The notes under the pieces were generated by a model. That model was not told the DNA's origin. It made no database searches and saw nothing but the letters and a program-made list of their open reading frames with translations. Shown here piece by piece: positions 12,872 through 24,843 of a stretch of DNA of 64,000 bases. Source of the DNA: Breviolum minutum Mf 1.05b.01 (lineage: Eukaryota > Sar > Dinophyceae > Suessiales > Symbiodiniaceae); NCBI GenBank assembly GCA_000507305.1, contig DF239168.1, forward strand, positions 62,001-126,000. The letters run 5' to 3'. Both the position numbers and the translations under genes were made by a program. Positions within the stretch are counted from its first letter, which is position 1; the number at the start of each line of letters is the position of its first letter.

Positions 12872-13076
12872 GCGCGGTTCACTGATGAGCTGTTTCCTTG
12901 CTAGTTTACGTTTCAAACAGGGACTGAACGACTAAGGGAGACATAACTAGGACTAGCGGAGGGTTTACCTGCTTGCTTGTTTTTTTTTCAAGTCTGGTCA
13001 TTTCCCTCCAAGAACCTTTTGAGAACAAGTAGATGTCGTAAAATGGTGAGCATCTAAGCTGGATTCTCCGCTGGAG

Positions 13077-16000
13077 GTTCCTTGACTTTCGATGAAACTG
13101 AGACAGATGGCCTCGCGGGCAGCCGCTACTGGCCGAAGATGGGTTGCGACGCCAATGGGTCTGGGAGTTCCCAGTGGTGCGAGATCAGATGGGAAAGATG
13201 CTAAGGCTTCTAAGGTTAAAGGAAAAACGGAGCCTGAATCCCCATAGATTCACCATGTCCCACCTCCATGTTTGCTGGGTATGTTCCCATGACACAGTTC
13301 TCTCAGGGATAATTGCGCCCTGGGTGGCAGTGGTGGTCCGGGCCAGGGATGTGTGGCGTCCTCAGCTCTGGTGGTTCTCTTCCTCACTCAGCTTCAATTT
13401 GGCTACCTTTAGCTGGGTGTGTTCAACAGAGCTTCATTTTCCACTGATGAAACAACTCCTGAGCGAATGACCAAGTTCACTTCATCATTCTTGGGTGTGG
13501 GTGAAAACAAGCGAAATCCTGATGTGACTCGATTTGCGATTTGTTCCGAAACCATTTTCCAGTTTGATGCATGAAGCTTCTTGTGCTTCCAAGACCAAAA
13601 AAACTCCTGACTATTCTTCATGTGCTCCACCTATCGACACCAAGTTCGAGGCGTGATGAACAGAGTTGAACATGGTGAAGATGATTTGAACCAAAATGTG
13701 ATCATGATATTTTTCCTCTAAGAGGTTTACCTCTAGCCGGTTCACTTTTTAGAAAAAAACAAAAGTGGGCGCTCTGGTGGGTGTACCCTCTGGGTTGGGG
13801 GTGCGCTTCGTGTCGCTGTGCCTCTTGTCATGTATCGCTTTATGTGTCTCTCTAGTGGCTCCCATTATCTCTTTGCTTTGACTGTTTGGGGACATTAGCT
13901 GGTATAATTTCAGGAAAATTCCTGACGTTTTATTCCCATTGTGCATGCAATGTCTGAGGGAGGACAACCTTGAGCAATGTTAGTAATTTATCTGAGCTTG
14001 GAAACTCACATTGATACAGCTGTGTGCAAGGCAACCTGGGGACGAAAGGCTGGGCTTTGGGGCAGAGTGTTGATGAGCCGTACAGCGGTACCAAAATTGC
14101 CGGAATGGTTGATGGTTGGTATGCAAGACTAAAGGGGATTCGATTCTGATCTTGAAAGCCTTGCTTCTAAGAACTTTAGGGCAATGATTATTGGTTAGTT
14201 ATGGGTTCTTGTTGGTAGTTAAATTCGGTGGTTCACTATTCTGGGCCATATTCCCGTAGTCGACTTCTTTCAAAAACAAGGTTCCCAAGAGGCAGTCCCA
14301 AAGCAATCCGCTAAGACAATGAAACCAAACCAGTCACTCCAATCATCCATCCAGGCCTTCCGGCTCAATCAAAAAACATGGATCGAATTCAGCGAGATTT
14401 GAGATTTGTGCTTCAGAATCACAGGGGACGATTCTTAATTAATTGCTGAAGTTCAGCAAGTCCCAAACTTGGGAAAGTCTTATCAATGTTACATTTTATT
14501 TGGTCGCATCACCGTGAATTCTGTGTTTGTGCCATTTTGTCATTTGCCAGGGACAGCCTTGCAATCCAGCCACCAACCAGATGTCTGGTTGCGACTTTAT
14601 CGATGTCAGTACCAACCCTGGCCGAGTTGTCATTGTCTTGATTGATTGCCTTACCGATTTCACCACAGACAGTGGAGTATTTGAGCTGAGAGTGATTGAA
14701 GGTCTGGTGGATGGCTTCACCTTGCCATTCAAACTGGAGATTTTGGCTGGTACTTGCACTGGCCGCGTGCCCCTGGAATGTTTGTTTATCAAATCTAGTT
14801 GGCGTATGTGGTGGTCGTTGTTTTGTGCTGCTTGTTGTTGGAAAAAGTCCATTTTGCTGCAACCAGTTGACACCATGAATCTCCTTTTTTCATTGAAGTT
14901 GTTTAGCCATCTCAACTGGTGAAAGAGATTTTGTCCGTCGTTCTCGTCCTCTCAATCGCTAGGAATCTGACGTCCATGTGGTGGACTGCTCTAGCCTTTC
15001 TGTGTCTCAATGCCCCACGGATGACAATCTTGGTCATGGGCCTGTGAATATGCAGGTGGCTCTGTCAGGGGTTTGGCCCATTGGCAACAAGAGTTTCATC
15101 ATTATCCAAACAGATTTGAGGTTTGTGGTTGATACGTCGTGATCTAAACATCTGGGAATTTCTATTGGATGACCATCCCTTAGCTAAGGAGCTTAGACAC
15201 TGAACCGTCAGATTCTATCTTTGAACCTATTCTTTGGAGATCAGTCTGAGCTGATGCCAGAAATCTCCACAGTCAACACAGACGCATACAACATGGCTAT
15301 GGGCTATGGGTGGGTATTTCGGACCAAATTGAGATATCTCCTTTGAATTCAACAATAGACATGAGAGTTCATACTCTTGACATGGCTTAAAACATGAAAC
15401 ATTGGGTCATTGGGTCAATATAGATTGGGACACCATAAACTCACAATATACCTTATCATTTGTTCAAACCCTCAAAGCACCGTATTTTTTGAAGGTAAAC
15501 CTGCCCACGGATCAGGCCACTAGCCCAAAGATTCAGAAGCCAGTGGGCCAAGTCCTCAAAATTTTGGGTGGAACTGTTGCGTCCCAAAAGGGGGCCATTT
15601 GATCTGGATTTCATGTTAGAAGGCAAACATGTTTGGAATTCGAAAAATTGAGAGAGTTGTACATGGTTATACTATGGTTATACCGAGTTATACCCCTAAA
15701 TTTTTGAAATAGGTGCATGTTTATATTATGGAAATAAGCCAGTACAGTATCCCCTCTGGGTTACATTGGTTGCATTTGGATTCCACGCTTGATTGGCACC
15801 AACAATGCCTTTTTTGTTGACCTTTTGCAGAGGTTGCTATGCGCCTTGCTTGAAGATGATCGATACGAAGTGGAACAATTTTCAGGTGGAACTGTTTCGG
15901 TGGAGGGGGACTGGTGTGATTTGTGTTGCATGCTGTTGATGATAACATCAACTGTACCCTACCCCTCTCCTTTTTTCGATCCAGGATACCTCCAACCCAC

Positions 16001-16537
16001 ATGGAGCCATTTCTAGCAGAGCCATGGTGAGGCAAAAGGAAAGTCAAGAGATGATGCAGACGTGACCAAGTATTGCATCTTGGCTGATTCCCAAAAAAAA
16101 CAACAGCAACCAGCAACCACCCTTTTCATGGTCTGTGGCCTGGGGTGTCATCAACCAATTGTGTCCTATACCATGTAACATCACCGGTTGGACCCTCAGG
16201 TTGTACCACACCACCGGAGACATCTCAAAGCTGCAATGCTGGGCCCTTGCCATCAACCAAGTACGTTCAGGACTGGGGCGAATTCAGTAGGAAGGAGAAG
16301 AGAATTGATGTTCGTGATTGAGTGAAGACTGCATCAGACTGAACAAAATGATAAAACAAATTGGAATGTTTGTGTTTTTGCACGCCAAATTTCTTTTCTT
16401 CCCGTATCTTTTGAGTTTGAATTTTTCAAGAGCACCCAAAAGCTCGACTCTGTGTCGAAAAATCTTCAAGTCAATCTCCGTCTGACAGACCGTGCATCAA
16501 CATTGCCCTGGAGTTTATGCCTTTGCCTATGATGATG
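13077..16537 (+). CDS. Thaumatin-like secreted protein, multi-exon (5' and 3' ends incomplete)
   Basis: Nine exons were found: 13077-13158, 13307-13370, 13594-13650, 14031-14066, 14551-14608, 14702-14749, 14963-15055, 16200-16270 and 16489-16537. Successive pieces follow the conserved order of thaumatin-family proteins: GSRYWPKMGCDAN; DNCALGGSGGPGQGC; SSCAPPIDTKFE; ATWGRKAGLWGR; GQPCNPATNQMSGCDFIDV; SLVDGFTLPFKLEILA; HVVDCSSLSVSQCPTDDN; CTTPPETSQSCNAGPLPSTK; TVHQHCPGVYAFAYDD. The many cysteines fit the disulfide-rich fold. Phases agree through the first six exons and again for the last two. The junction 14749 to 14963 and the 15055-16200 interval lack one or more exons. Donors include GC at 13651 and GA at 16271. 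The N-terminal signal peptide and the last strand (usually ending in a Cys-Pro) were not located. Such proteins are typically extracellular glucan-binding or stress-related; the role here is unknown. Confidence 0.85.
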
Positions 16538-16539
16538 GT

Positions 16540-19500
16540 ACCTTGGGTCGAGGCTTTTGTTGACATGACTTGACATAACTTTCAATGAGGCCAGCGGGAA
16601 AAGCAAAAATTGGAGACAACAAACAAGGTTTATGAGTGGGGGTCTTTGAATAGTAACAACGACAAGGAGAATGTTGATTGATGACATCTTGTCCTTGCAA
16701 ATGACAACAACATTTGCCCTAACAAGGTAAAGATAGATATACGTAAGAGTACTATGATACATTAAAAAACATCATTCCAGTGATTACACAAATCAGTCTA
16801 TACATATCACCCGGGGGTTTGATCACCCTGCTTATGGGTTTTCCACGCGGTTTTCGGGACGCCAAGGTCAAGGCCTTATGCGATGCTCCTATGGTCAAAG
16901 CCTCGAATGGATGTTCTCATGATGAAATGGGTGCTTGCCCCCCCCCCAAATATATATGTATACATATATATATGTTTAATGGAAATCCACAATAGATTCC
17001 CATTGACATAGAATTTCTGTTGGGGGGGAAGGGTTGGGTTTTTCTTGCTTATCAGTTCTAAAGAAATCTATTTGGATGACACATGCAGGGGTGTCATTTG
17101 GACGATAAACGTTGCCTCTTTGAGGTCAATACCAGTTGACCTTCATGTGTCCTGATTCCGCGATTCCAGATCAGTTGTACGAGGACATGGATGAAGAGGC
17201 CAGGGAAAGCTGGACATGGGGATAAGGAGGACAGTGAGGATGAGAAGGATGAGGAAAGCAGGAAATGAATCATGAAGATGAAGAAGAACATCATGATCAC
17301 TGCAGAACACTCTTTTGCTCTTCGTTTCATTGGAAGGTTGAGTTCAACCCAATGGACGGCTGTCACCCGCTTTGTTTCGTCTTAAATTCTGGTATGCTCC
17401 TGAACAACTGCAACATGACTTTGAAGATGACATATCAATGGGTAATCCACCATGAATAAAGATGTATGAATCCAAAAATTTAAACGTAAAAGGGATGATC
17501 CTCCAGCCAGCTATGCTATAAGTCCTACATTTTCTTCGGCGCGCCGTTTTGGAATCGGCTGAAATCAACGACAGGTGCCATATTCAAAGGAAGCTCATGT
17601 GTTGGGACTTCACCTGACGACCCCGCTTCTTGCAGTGACTTGATAGCCAACAAAAAACGCTGATGCAGCTAAAAACGAGAAGAATGTAGGGAAAAAGACC
17701 CAAGGATCCAAAACGAGGGTAGGGAAACAGCTCACCTTGTTTTTTTTGCTTGTTTTGGACTTATAAAAAGGCACTCAGGAAATTTTTTGCAGAACGTTGT
17801 GCGTTGTGGTAGTTTCCTGAAATTGGCGTATAGCCGCCATATAGACTACATGTGGAACTTCTCCCGGTATCATCTAGGAAAAGCATATCAATTGGTTGTA
17901 GCGTTTGCTTTCTTAACTGCCATGACCAGTCCTAGGACTGTTGTCATGCTCCATATCGTGCCACGGTTTTTCTCGTTCCAGATGATGACGCACTCATAAT
18001 ATTTCCTCCTCCGCATGGTTCCACCTCGTTTTCTCTAATTCCAGGCTAGCTTAGAATGATATGAACCCTTGATTGACTTTGTAAAATCTATCCCTCCAAG
18101 ACACATCCATACAGACGTATCCTTCCCAAAAATCCTCAGCATTTTCTATCACCCAAAACTGAGGTCAGTTTTCTAAGTCTTGCCGTTGCAGGTTTAGGAG
18201 CCTGGCGTTGGAAGCAGGGTGGGGGAAACTCAAGAAATGTTTTGGGTATCTAAGTGGTACTGTGGACAACATCCTGCACCAATTGATACGGATAAAAGAT
18301 CCCATACTTTACAGGGTTTCATACATGTCAGGTGGCGCAGGATATCTTGCATCAACAGTAGGAAGTATCCAGAAGTCATGGTAGGAAGCATATACCAAAA
18401 GCTGCAAGGGGTGAATCCCTTGGTTGGAAGGCTGCAGCCCCGTTGAAGAGTGTGTTGTGCCGTGAAAGATGGTTGTGTTAAGAGGGCTCTTTGTGATTTT
18501 ATGATCCACTTGGATGTTAAATTCAAGAATTCAATGAAGGGAATACCCTGACTTCTTTGGTGGATTTGCTTGTGTGGAGTCGTTACTTGCGATTCCATGG
18601 TCGATTTCTTCCAAGGTGCTCCAAAGACAGAGGATGAGCTGGATATGGAACTTATGCCGGAGTGAGAGGCAGATTTCTGGACCGAGAAAATCAGATTTCA
18701 TCCATCTAGGGAGGTTGCGTAAGTTTGCCACCATATTCCAGGGCATTGATTGGATGATCCTTTGATTGAACTGACGAAGGTTGAGGTAACTGCTCTTAAT
18801 GTGAAATTGTGTATTTTTGTTTTCTTTGCTGTATGTTAGGATGAGATGTTATTGTAGACTACTTTTTTTGGAGACACACCAACAAAATTGTTCAAACGTT
18901 GCAAAAATCAAGCTTGTTCTTGGAGCTTTTCAGTCAACGAAACCAACTTGTGAGGTTTTCTCCGAGCTGATCCCGGGCGTGACAGAAGTGATCTAGTACC
19001 GCGGGCATAGATCTGGGAACGTGATACATAATATATATATATATATATAATTTTTATTTTTGCTTTGATTTTGAAGATGGTTGCAGCCAATGTATGACAT
19101 TTGTACCAGTCACTTTGGTGATTTTTATTTTATTGTTTTAATGACACAAATGACATGGATTCCTAGAGATATTTTTAGGATGGGGCCGACCATCGGCTGC
19201 CTGTCATTTTGTTCCACTGTGATCAAAGATCACAGGCGCTCAAGAGAAAATCGTGACGGTTTGCGTTCAAAAAGATCAGCAGTTTTTCATATTTTTTCCA
19301 GGTATGCCTGACATGCAGGTACTCGTACCCGTATGGAAGAGAAGCATGTTGGAAGATGCTTCATTCAATTTAGCTTTCATTGTGATCTCATTCAATCATA
19401 GCCTGGTTGGTGGTGTCTAAGTAGTTCAGTAGGAGAATTGTTTACCACAAATGACCTGACTTTAGGACCGGGTAGTGTAGCAGTACCCCCAAATTTGCAA

Positions 19501-19650
19501 GAAAAAGCCGGTTCAACTGGGGATTTGTTTGGATCAGGAATTTTCACAAACGCATCCCAACATTGAACATTTTGAAACCATTTGACAAATCCATGATTCG
19601 ACCCATTTCTTCGCCCAACGGTTTTCCTTTGCTCTGAAATCGTTCATGCG
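16540..19650. other. Mostly non-coding interval with weak candidate exons
   Basis: No family was recognised. An acidic run (HGDKEDSEDEKDEES) near 17200-17265 follows TTCCAG and could be an exon. A plus-strand frame at 18184-18311 (AGWGKLKKCFGYLSGTVDN) is open and protein-like. Short TA-rich tracts occur at 16960 and 19030. Everything else looks like intronic or intergenic sequence. Confidence 0.3.
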
Positions 19651-19658
19651 GAGCTGAG

Positions 19659-19733
19659 GAGTTTCCGGAGGAGTTTGGCAGAAGACTTAGATGACTTGGA
19701 ACGTGCTTCGTTGTATCGACTCTTTAAATCCAG
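19659..19733 (+). CDS. Candidate internal exon, charged helix, GA donor
   Basis: Between GCTGAG|G and TCCAG|GACC lie 75 nt encoding SFRRSLAEDLDDLERASLYR and four more residues (phase 2 in, 2 out). The amphipathic charged pattern suggests a helix. No family is recognised and no neighbouring exon joins with certainty. Confidence 0.4.
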
Positions 19734-19739
19734 GACCAG

Positions 19740-22700
19740 GACCAGATCAATCCATCAATTGTTGGTAGATTCCCTTTTGCTGCGACCTCACATGATGATC
19801 AACCAACATGTTGGTGGAGTGACAGTGGTGTAGTGAAAGTAATGTCTTAGGTGAGGTTGATGCTGCGGAACTATCGGAAGAGGCAAACATTTGAGTTAAA
19901 ACTATGCGAAACCAGTGGACAGCTGAGCAGTGTTCAAAAGCCTGCTTGATGGCTATTTGAGGGATAACTTTCTCTCCGTAGTTGTGCAATCTTGTAGAAT
20001 GACCAGTATAGATCACTATCCGGATCGCATTTCCACCAAATATATAGAGAATATCACTGGGTTTTGGACACTACTCAACTGGAAGACCGGCTTGTGAAAG
20101 TATGAAACGCCAGAGGCGACAGAAGTGAATGAAGCGCCCCCTGCTCAAACAGGACTACTTGATTCTCTCGAAACAGCTTGCTCTTCCAGGCGGGAAGATT
20201 GGAAGATTGGAAGACCATGCCGATCACGGCCTAAGGGATGAACTCTGAAGTCTATATGATTCAAGTCCGTGATAGAAATCCTGTTTTCAACCTACCAGTA
20301 GCCTGGAACTGCTTTTACCACTGTCTTTTTGACTGGAACTAATCCGATTGTTGCACAGTTCACAACTCGAAATCGAGGAAAGACAACGTTGCAAGTATAA
20401 TAACCTTCCAGATCCTTCCAGTGAATTAAAGTAGCATTTTTATGGAAATTGCCTGGTTTCAGTAGGAAATACACCTATGCCTATTGCACTCATCGTGGCT
20501 TTTCCAGTTATGTTAGATTGCCGAAGCGTAAGATCAGCATCTGAAAACTGAGGCTGAAAAGTGCGATTCATGAGATGACATCTTTCTCTCTGCAGCTTTT
20601 TTTTTATATCCAAATCGCCACAACAAATACATTCAAACAACGTGGGTTTTGGTGTCATAAGGCAGACATTGAATCGGAACAAATCATTTTGCTTGACCTT
20701 GAATTTAGCTATATTATTTATTCGTTGTTCAGATTTGTGGTACTGACAGCCTTCTGTGGGGATTTTGAAGAGCCACTCAACCCTTCCCCACCCTTTAACA
20801 CTGCACAGAGTCTGCTAGATAACTAACTGCCCAAATCAACAAGTCCCCAGCACCTCAAAAAACCTTGGAAGGCTTCGGACATCTTGGATTTTTCAACAGA
20901 TTTCAACAGTGTTGGTGCAGCTTCTTGTTGTTCAGGTTTTTTGTACATGTTTTTTTTTCCCCAGCGAAGCACCAGTTAAGTACAAAGTCAAGATTTGCCA
21001 AAGCAACGTCAATCTGCCAAAACTTTGTGTCGTATGGCTCTCTGTGGCCATGGCATCATCGCAGAGGTGGGTTGAGTAACGCTGCCAGTAGTGCCATGAG
21101 ATTCACTCTGGTTATCAGTTGGTTATACATGCTACTGGGTACCGGTTATACCCTATTCAATAGGAGCTTCTTGTAGAGCCATTGGCTTGTTCCACACACT
21201 GTAAGGGAAGCACCAACATGAGATCACAGATTTAGCTTTGAGGATCGCAAACTGGAAGCTTCCACATATCTTTATGTTGAAACGATTTCTTGTGGTTAGG
21301 GAACATGGCAAATGGAGCAAACCAGCCATGTTTCGGGATTCCTAGCGAACCCCCGGTTTTTTTGACAACGCCTAATTCCCTTTGCCCCAGGTGCTACCTC
21401 GAGAAGGTGGCTTTTTAGCGAGACCTCGATGGTTTCGGCTTCCAGGCCGAGAATCATGTTCAGAACGACTGCGGGGCAGCAAGTCTTCAGATAGGACAAA
21501 CAGCAGTGCTGTTTGAATGCTGGTTGGATTTGTCAATTTTTTCTGATCTTTTGTGGCGAATGCCACGTTGTTGTTCCCAGTGGGATGATCTTGTGAAACG
21601 AACGCGGGCTTGATGGTCAGGTCAAAGATCCACTTGGAAGTCGGGGCGGCCAGGCGATTGAAATGAGAGATGCCTTAAGTAGCTAGGATGCCAGCTGGAT
21701 ATGACTCATATGATATAGATGTTGTGAAATAATGTGAAAACCCATTGGATCCAGGCGGCATCGTTTTGTTCTTCTCTGCTGCATCCTGAGTGGATCATCC
21801 TCAGTGGATCATTCCAGCCGTTTTTCAATGGCACTTGAGGTGCCAGTTGCTGCTCCCTACACTCAGAGGAGCTTGGCGTTGTGATTGGCAACGAGTTCTA
21901 AGCTATATGGAGATATGTGTACCTGTGATATGTAAATTCAATGTACTTACCCCAATTTACTAGGCCATGCATCCAGATTTCTGTTTTGGGTTTACTTCCA
22001 GAATCTTCCGTGGAGACAATTCGAGAACATGCACAAGAATCAAAGAATCTGACCCAAATGAGAATGAAGATGCCAAAAAACACCCGAAACTTTTATTAAA
22101 AACAACCTCTCCAAATTTACAGAGAATCTGTAGTTGCATTTGGCAGAAGGCTGCATCTGACAATTATTTTCTTTCATTCCACTCCATGGCCAGTGGAAAG
22201 TGGAGTCTGCCAAACCTTTCGGATCATCTTTTGCTTGGCAGGATGCTGAAGCGACGGCGACTGAGAGGTGAGCATCCGAAGGGAATTTCAATGCAAGAGA
22301 TGTGTTGAGTCGAAATGAACACTCGACCTTTTTTAAGGGTTTCATTTTCAGACCCCCCGTAGGCACCTGAAAATTGACATCATTTTTGTTGGAAGCCCTT
22401 GGAAACGGTGAAAAAACACCCTTGCCCACGTCAGGAATCATTCAATTGAAACAACCTAATGGATAGCAACAAGGTTCCAGGCACCCTCCAAAAATCTGGA
22501 CATGAGCTTTTGGGAAAGCCAAAAGCTGATGATGAGCTATTTTCCCGTCAGAAGATGCCTCTTTTCTTAGCAGTCCACCTTAATGAATTCTTGCTAATCT
22601 TCCATATACTGTTTGGTCAGATAGCGATACCCAAGTACTCTGAAAAGTGTTTGGATATCATGCATCTATGGATATTGCAGCCCCTCTCGACCTACGAGGC

Positions 22701-23200
22701 CGCCACAGACACACATCTTGTTCCGCTCAAGGTTGGATATTCAGTGGCATGAAATCATGAGATTGGTAAACCCACCACCCTTTGGATGGTTTAATATCAT
22801 ATCCAATCCAATCTCCAAATACTTCCAACATCAGACATGACTCTCGTATCGCCACAAACTTGGGCATCTGGTGAAGTCAGATTGGACATCACTTTGAGAG
22901 GTTTCTTTGCAAAGAAAACTGAGAGCCAGAATCCTACTAGGCTTCTGTAAAACTTCTCCATTGATTGTGGGAACCGCCAGGTAGTATTTTGGGCATTTTG
23001 AAGCCGGTGGGGGAAATCCCAGATTCAGCCAACTTTCAGACGTTTTTCCAACTTGTGAAGGTTGGAATGTTTGTTTGAACACACAGATGTGATGAAGTGT
23101 TAGAATTTTGTTTGGAGTTTGGGAATCTTCATTTAAGTCATTCGCGAAGTTTTGTGGTGGATTCATTTGCCACGTATTTTTTCGCGCACAAGAAAACGTC
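19740..23200. other. No recognisable gene
   Basis: Several overlapping frames on both strands are open for 60-190 codons, but none shows family motifs together with splice support. A possible plus-strand segment after CTTCCAG at 21451 (AENHVQNDCGAASLQIGQTA) is the best candidate. I see nothing else that can be supported. Confidence 0.3.
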
Positions 23201-23219
23201 ACCACCTCTTTTGTGTCAG

Positions 23220-23557
23220 GAGAGTGAAGAACTGGAGGAGGAGTTAGATGAGGCGAGGATTTTCGATACCAGAGGTCATCGCACGTTTTCGAAAAAAACA
23301 ATGCTTTGGGATGCTGTGCTTTTTCTTTCAAATTGAAAATTGCGTAAATTTTTGGGATGGGGGAAATCATCTTTTTTGATTTGATATATAGTATAGACAT
23401 AATGTAGGCCTGGAGATGTTTTCAAGCTGCAAGTTTTTTCCACTGTTTGGTGGTACAGGAATGGGACTTTCAGTTGAATTTGGAGCAGAAGACGGAGGAC
23501 CACGTTGTTTCCATGAAGCAACTGAGGGATTTGAGCAAGATTCATAGACTGAAACAT
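23220..23557 (+). CDS. Candidate coiled-coil exon pair
   Basis: Exon 23220-23274 lies between GTGTCAG|GAG and CCAGAG|GTCATC and encodes ESEELEEELDEARIFDTR, strongly acidic coiled coil. A second segment starts after GGTACAG at 23459. In phase 0 it reads EWDFQLNLEQKTEDHVVSMK, a coiled coil. In the phase that matches the first exon (1) it reads GMGLSVEFGAEDGGPRC and ends at a stop. The two readings cannot be separated from sequence alone. No family is recognised. Confidence 0.4.
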
Positions 23558-23655
23558 GACGGGGAAATTGGAGTTATATATTGAATCTACTGATCAAATT
23601 AGAAGTTTGGGTCTTTTTCCCGCGGTTTTTGCATGTCTGAAGACATTTCCAAGTC

Positions 23656-23658
<3 letters not shown>

Positions 23659-23754
<96 letters not shown>

Positions 23755-23807
23755 TGATGATGATGGTGTGATGATGATGACGGTGGTGTGATGATGATGA
23801 TGAGTGG

Positions 23808-23905
<98 letters not shown>

Positions 23906-23942
23906 GTGATGATGATGGTGGTGATGATGATGACGGTGGTGG

Positions 23943-24009
<67 letters not shown>
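23659..24009. repeat. (GAT)n microsatellite, about 350 bp, with interruptions
   Basis: Almost uninterrupted GAT/ATG triplets with GGT and GAC variants around 23755-23805 and 23905-23960. All six frames are open through it (poly-Asp, poly-Met, poly-Ile, poly-His and so on), which is an artefact of composition, not evidence for a protein. Confidence 0.98.
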
Positions 24010-24010
<1 letters not shown>

Positions 24011-24843
24011 GTTTGGCCCCCGATCCAAAAGGTACAAGGTACAGGAACTAGATCATCGTCCAAAACCTCAACTCTTTGAGTTCTGAATCGGTATATCTTT
24101 CGTTGAAATAGATTGGATTTGGAATCCCGAAGCATCTTCAAATCCAACAATCCGAAGGGGCAATCACCCCAGGAGGCGCGTGAGCAGCATCAACTCTCCC
24201 TTCGCCTTGGCCGCATCTTGGACTGAGAGGGGAACAAGAAAGATTGCTTAGTATCTTGAAGTAGATGATGGATTATATATAGAGACATTTAGATACATGA
24301 TTAAAAAACAATCAAAACATATGTTTTCATATAGAACACATAGTACACACATCCAGTTTTATTTTTTCAAACAGGTCCTAAACTTAAGGTGCGTTTTTTC
24401 AATCCTCCGCGAAGCTGTCAGCATTGCAGACGAGGCAGCTCTGGCCATGAACCGGTGATGCTAATGCCTGCCATGCAGTGGCTGTTCCCTCCACATTGCA
24501 TCGCTGCTGATATGGATGAGATCAGCATCTCGTTTTGGATTCAGTCAGCACCAGACTGGCATCCTGGGTTCTATCAGAATGAGGGTCCTCAGATGACCTT
24601 AGCCTTCGGATGGACTTCCATATCAACCTTCCTGGGAGGGAACTCCGCAACTATCAGTGAGACCAGACAACTTTCAGAATCTTTGAACCTTCGTCGAGTG
24701 AACTAGAAACCAACACTGGCACTGCAAATTGAGATACGGGAGCTGGCTTCTCTCCAGATTGGAGTCCCTTTCTATTGAACCAATGTTTGGAATAAGAAAG
24801 GTACCTCAAAGCCTAAGAATCACTTCTTGTCGCTGAGTTTCAG

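Noticed and set aside
18184..18380. Possible GT31 glycosyltransferase (SYMSGGAGYLAS resembles the YxSGGAGY motif)
   Set aside because: Only this one short motif is seen, its splice phase is ambiguous, and no DxD or other family motif was found nearby.
22831..23400. 189-codon minus-strand open frame
   Set aside because: Low-complexity composition, no family motif, no splice context. It overlaps plus-strand coiled-coil exons with good splice sites.
23659..24150. Poly-Asp, poly-Met, poly-His, poly-Ile and poly-Ser open frames
   Set aside because: Frames of a GAT microsatellite; compositional artefact.
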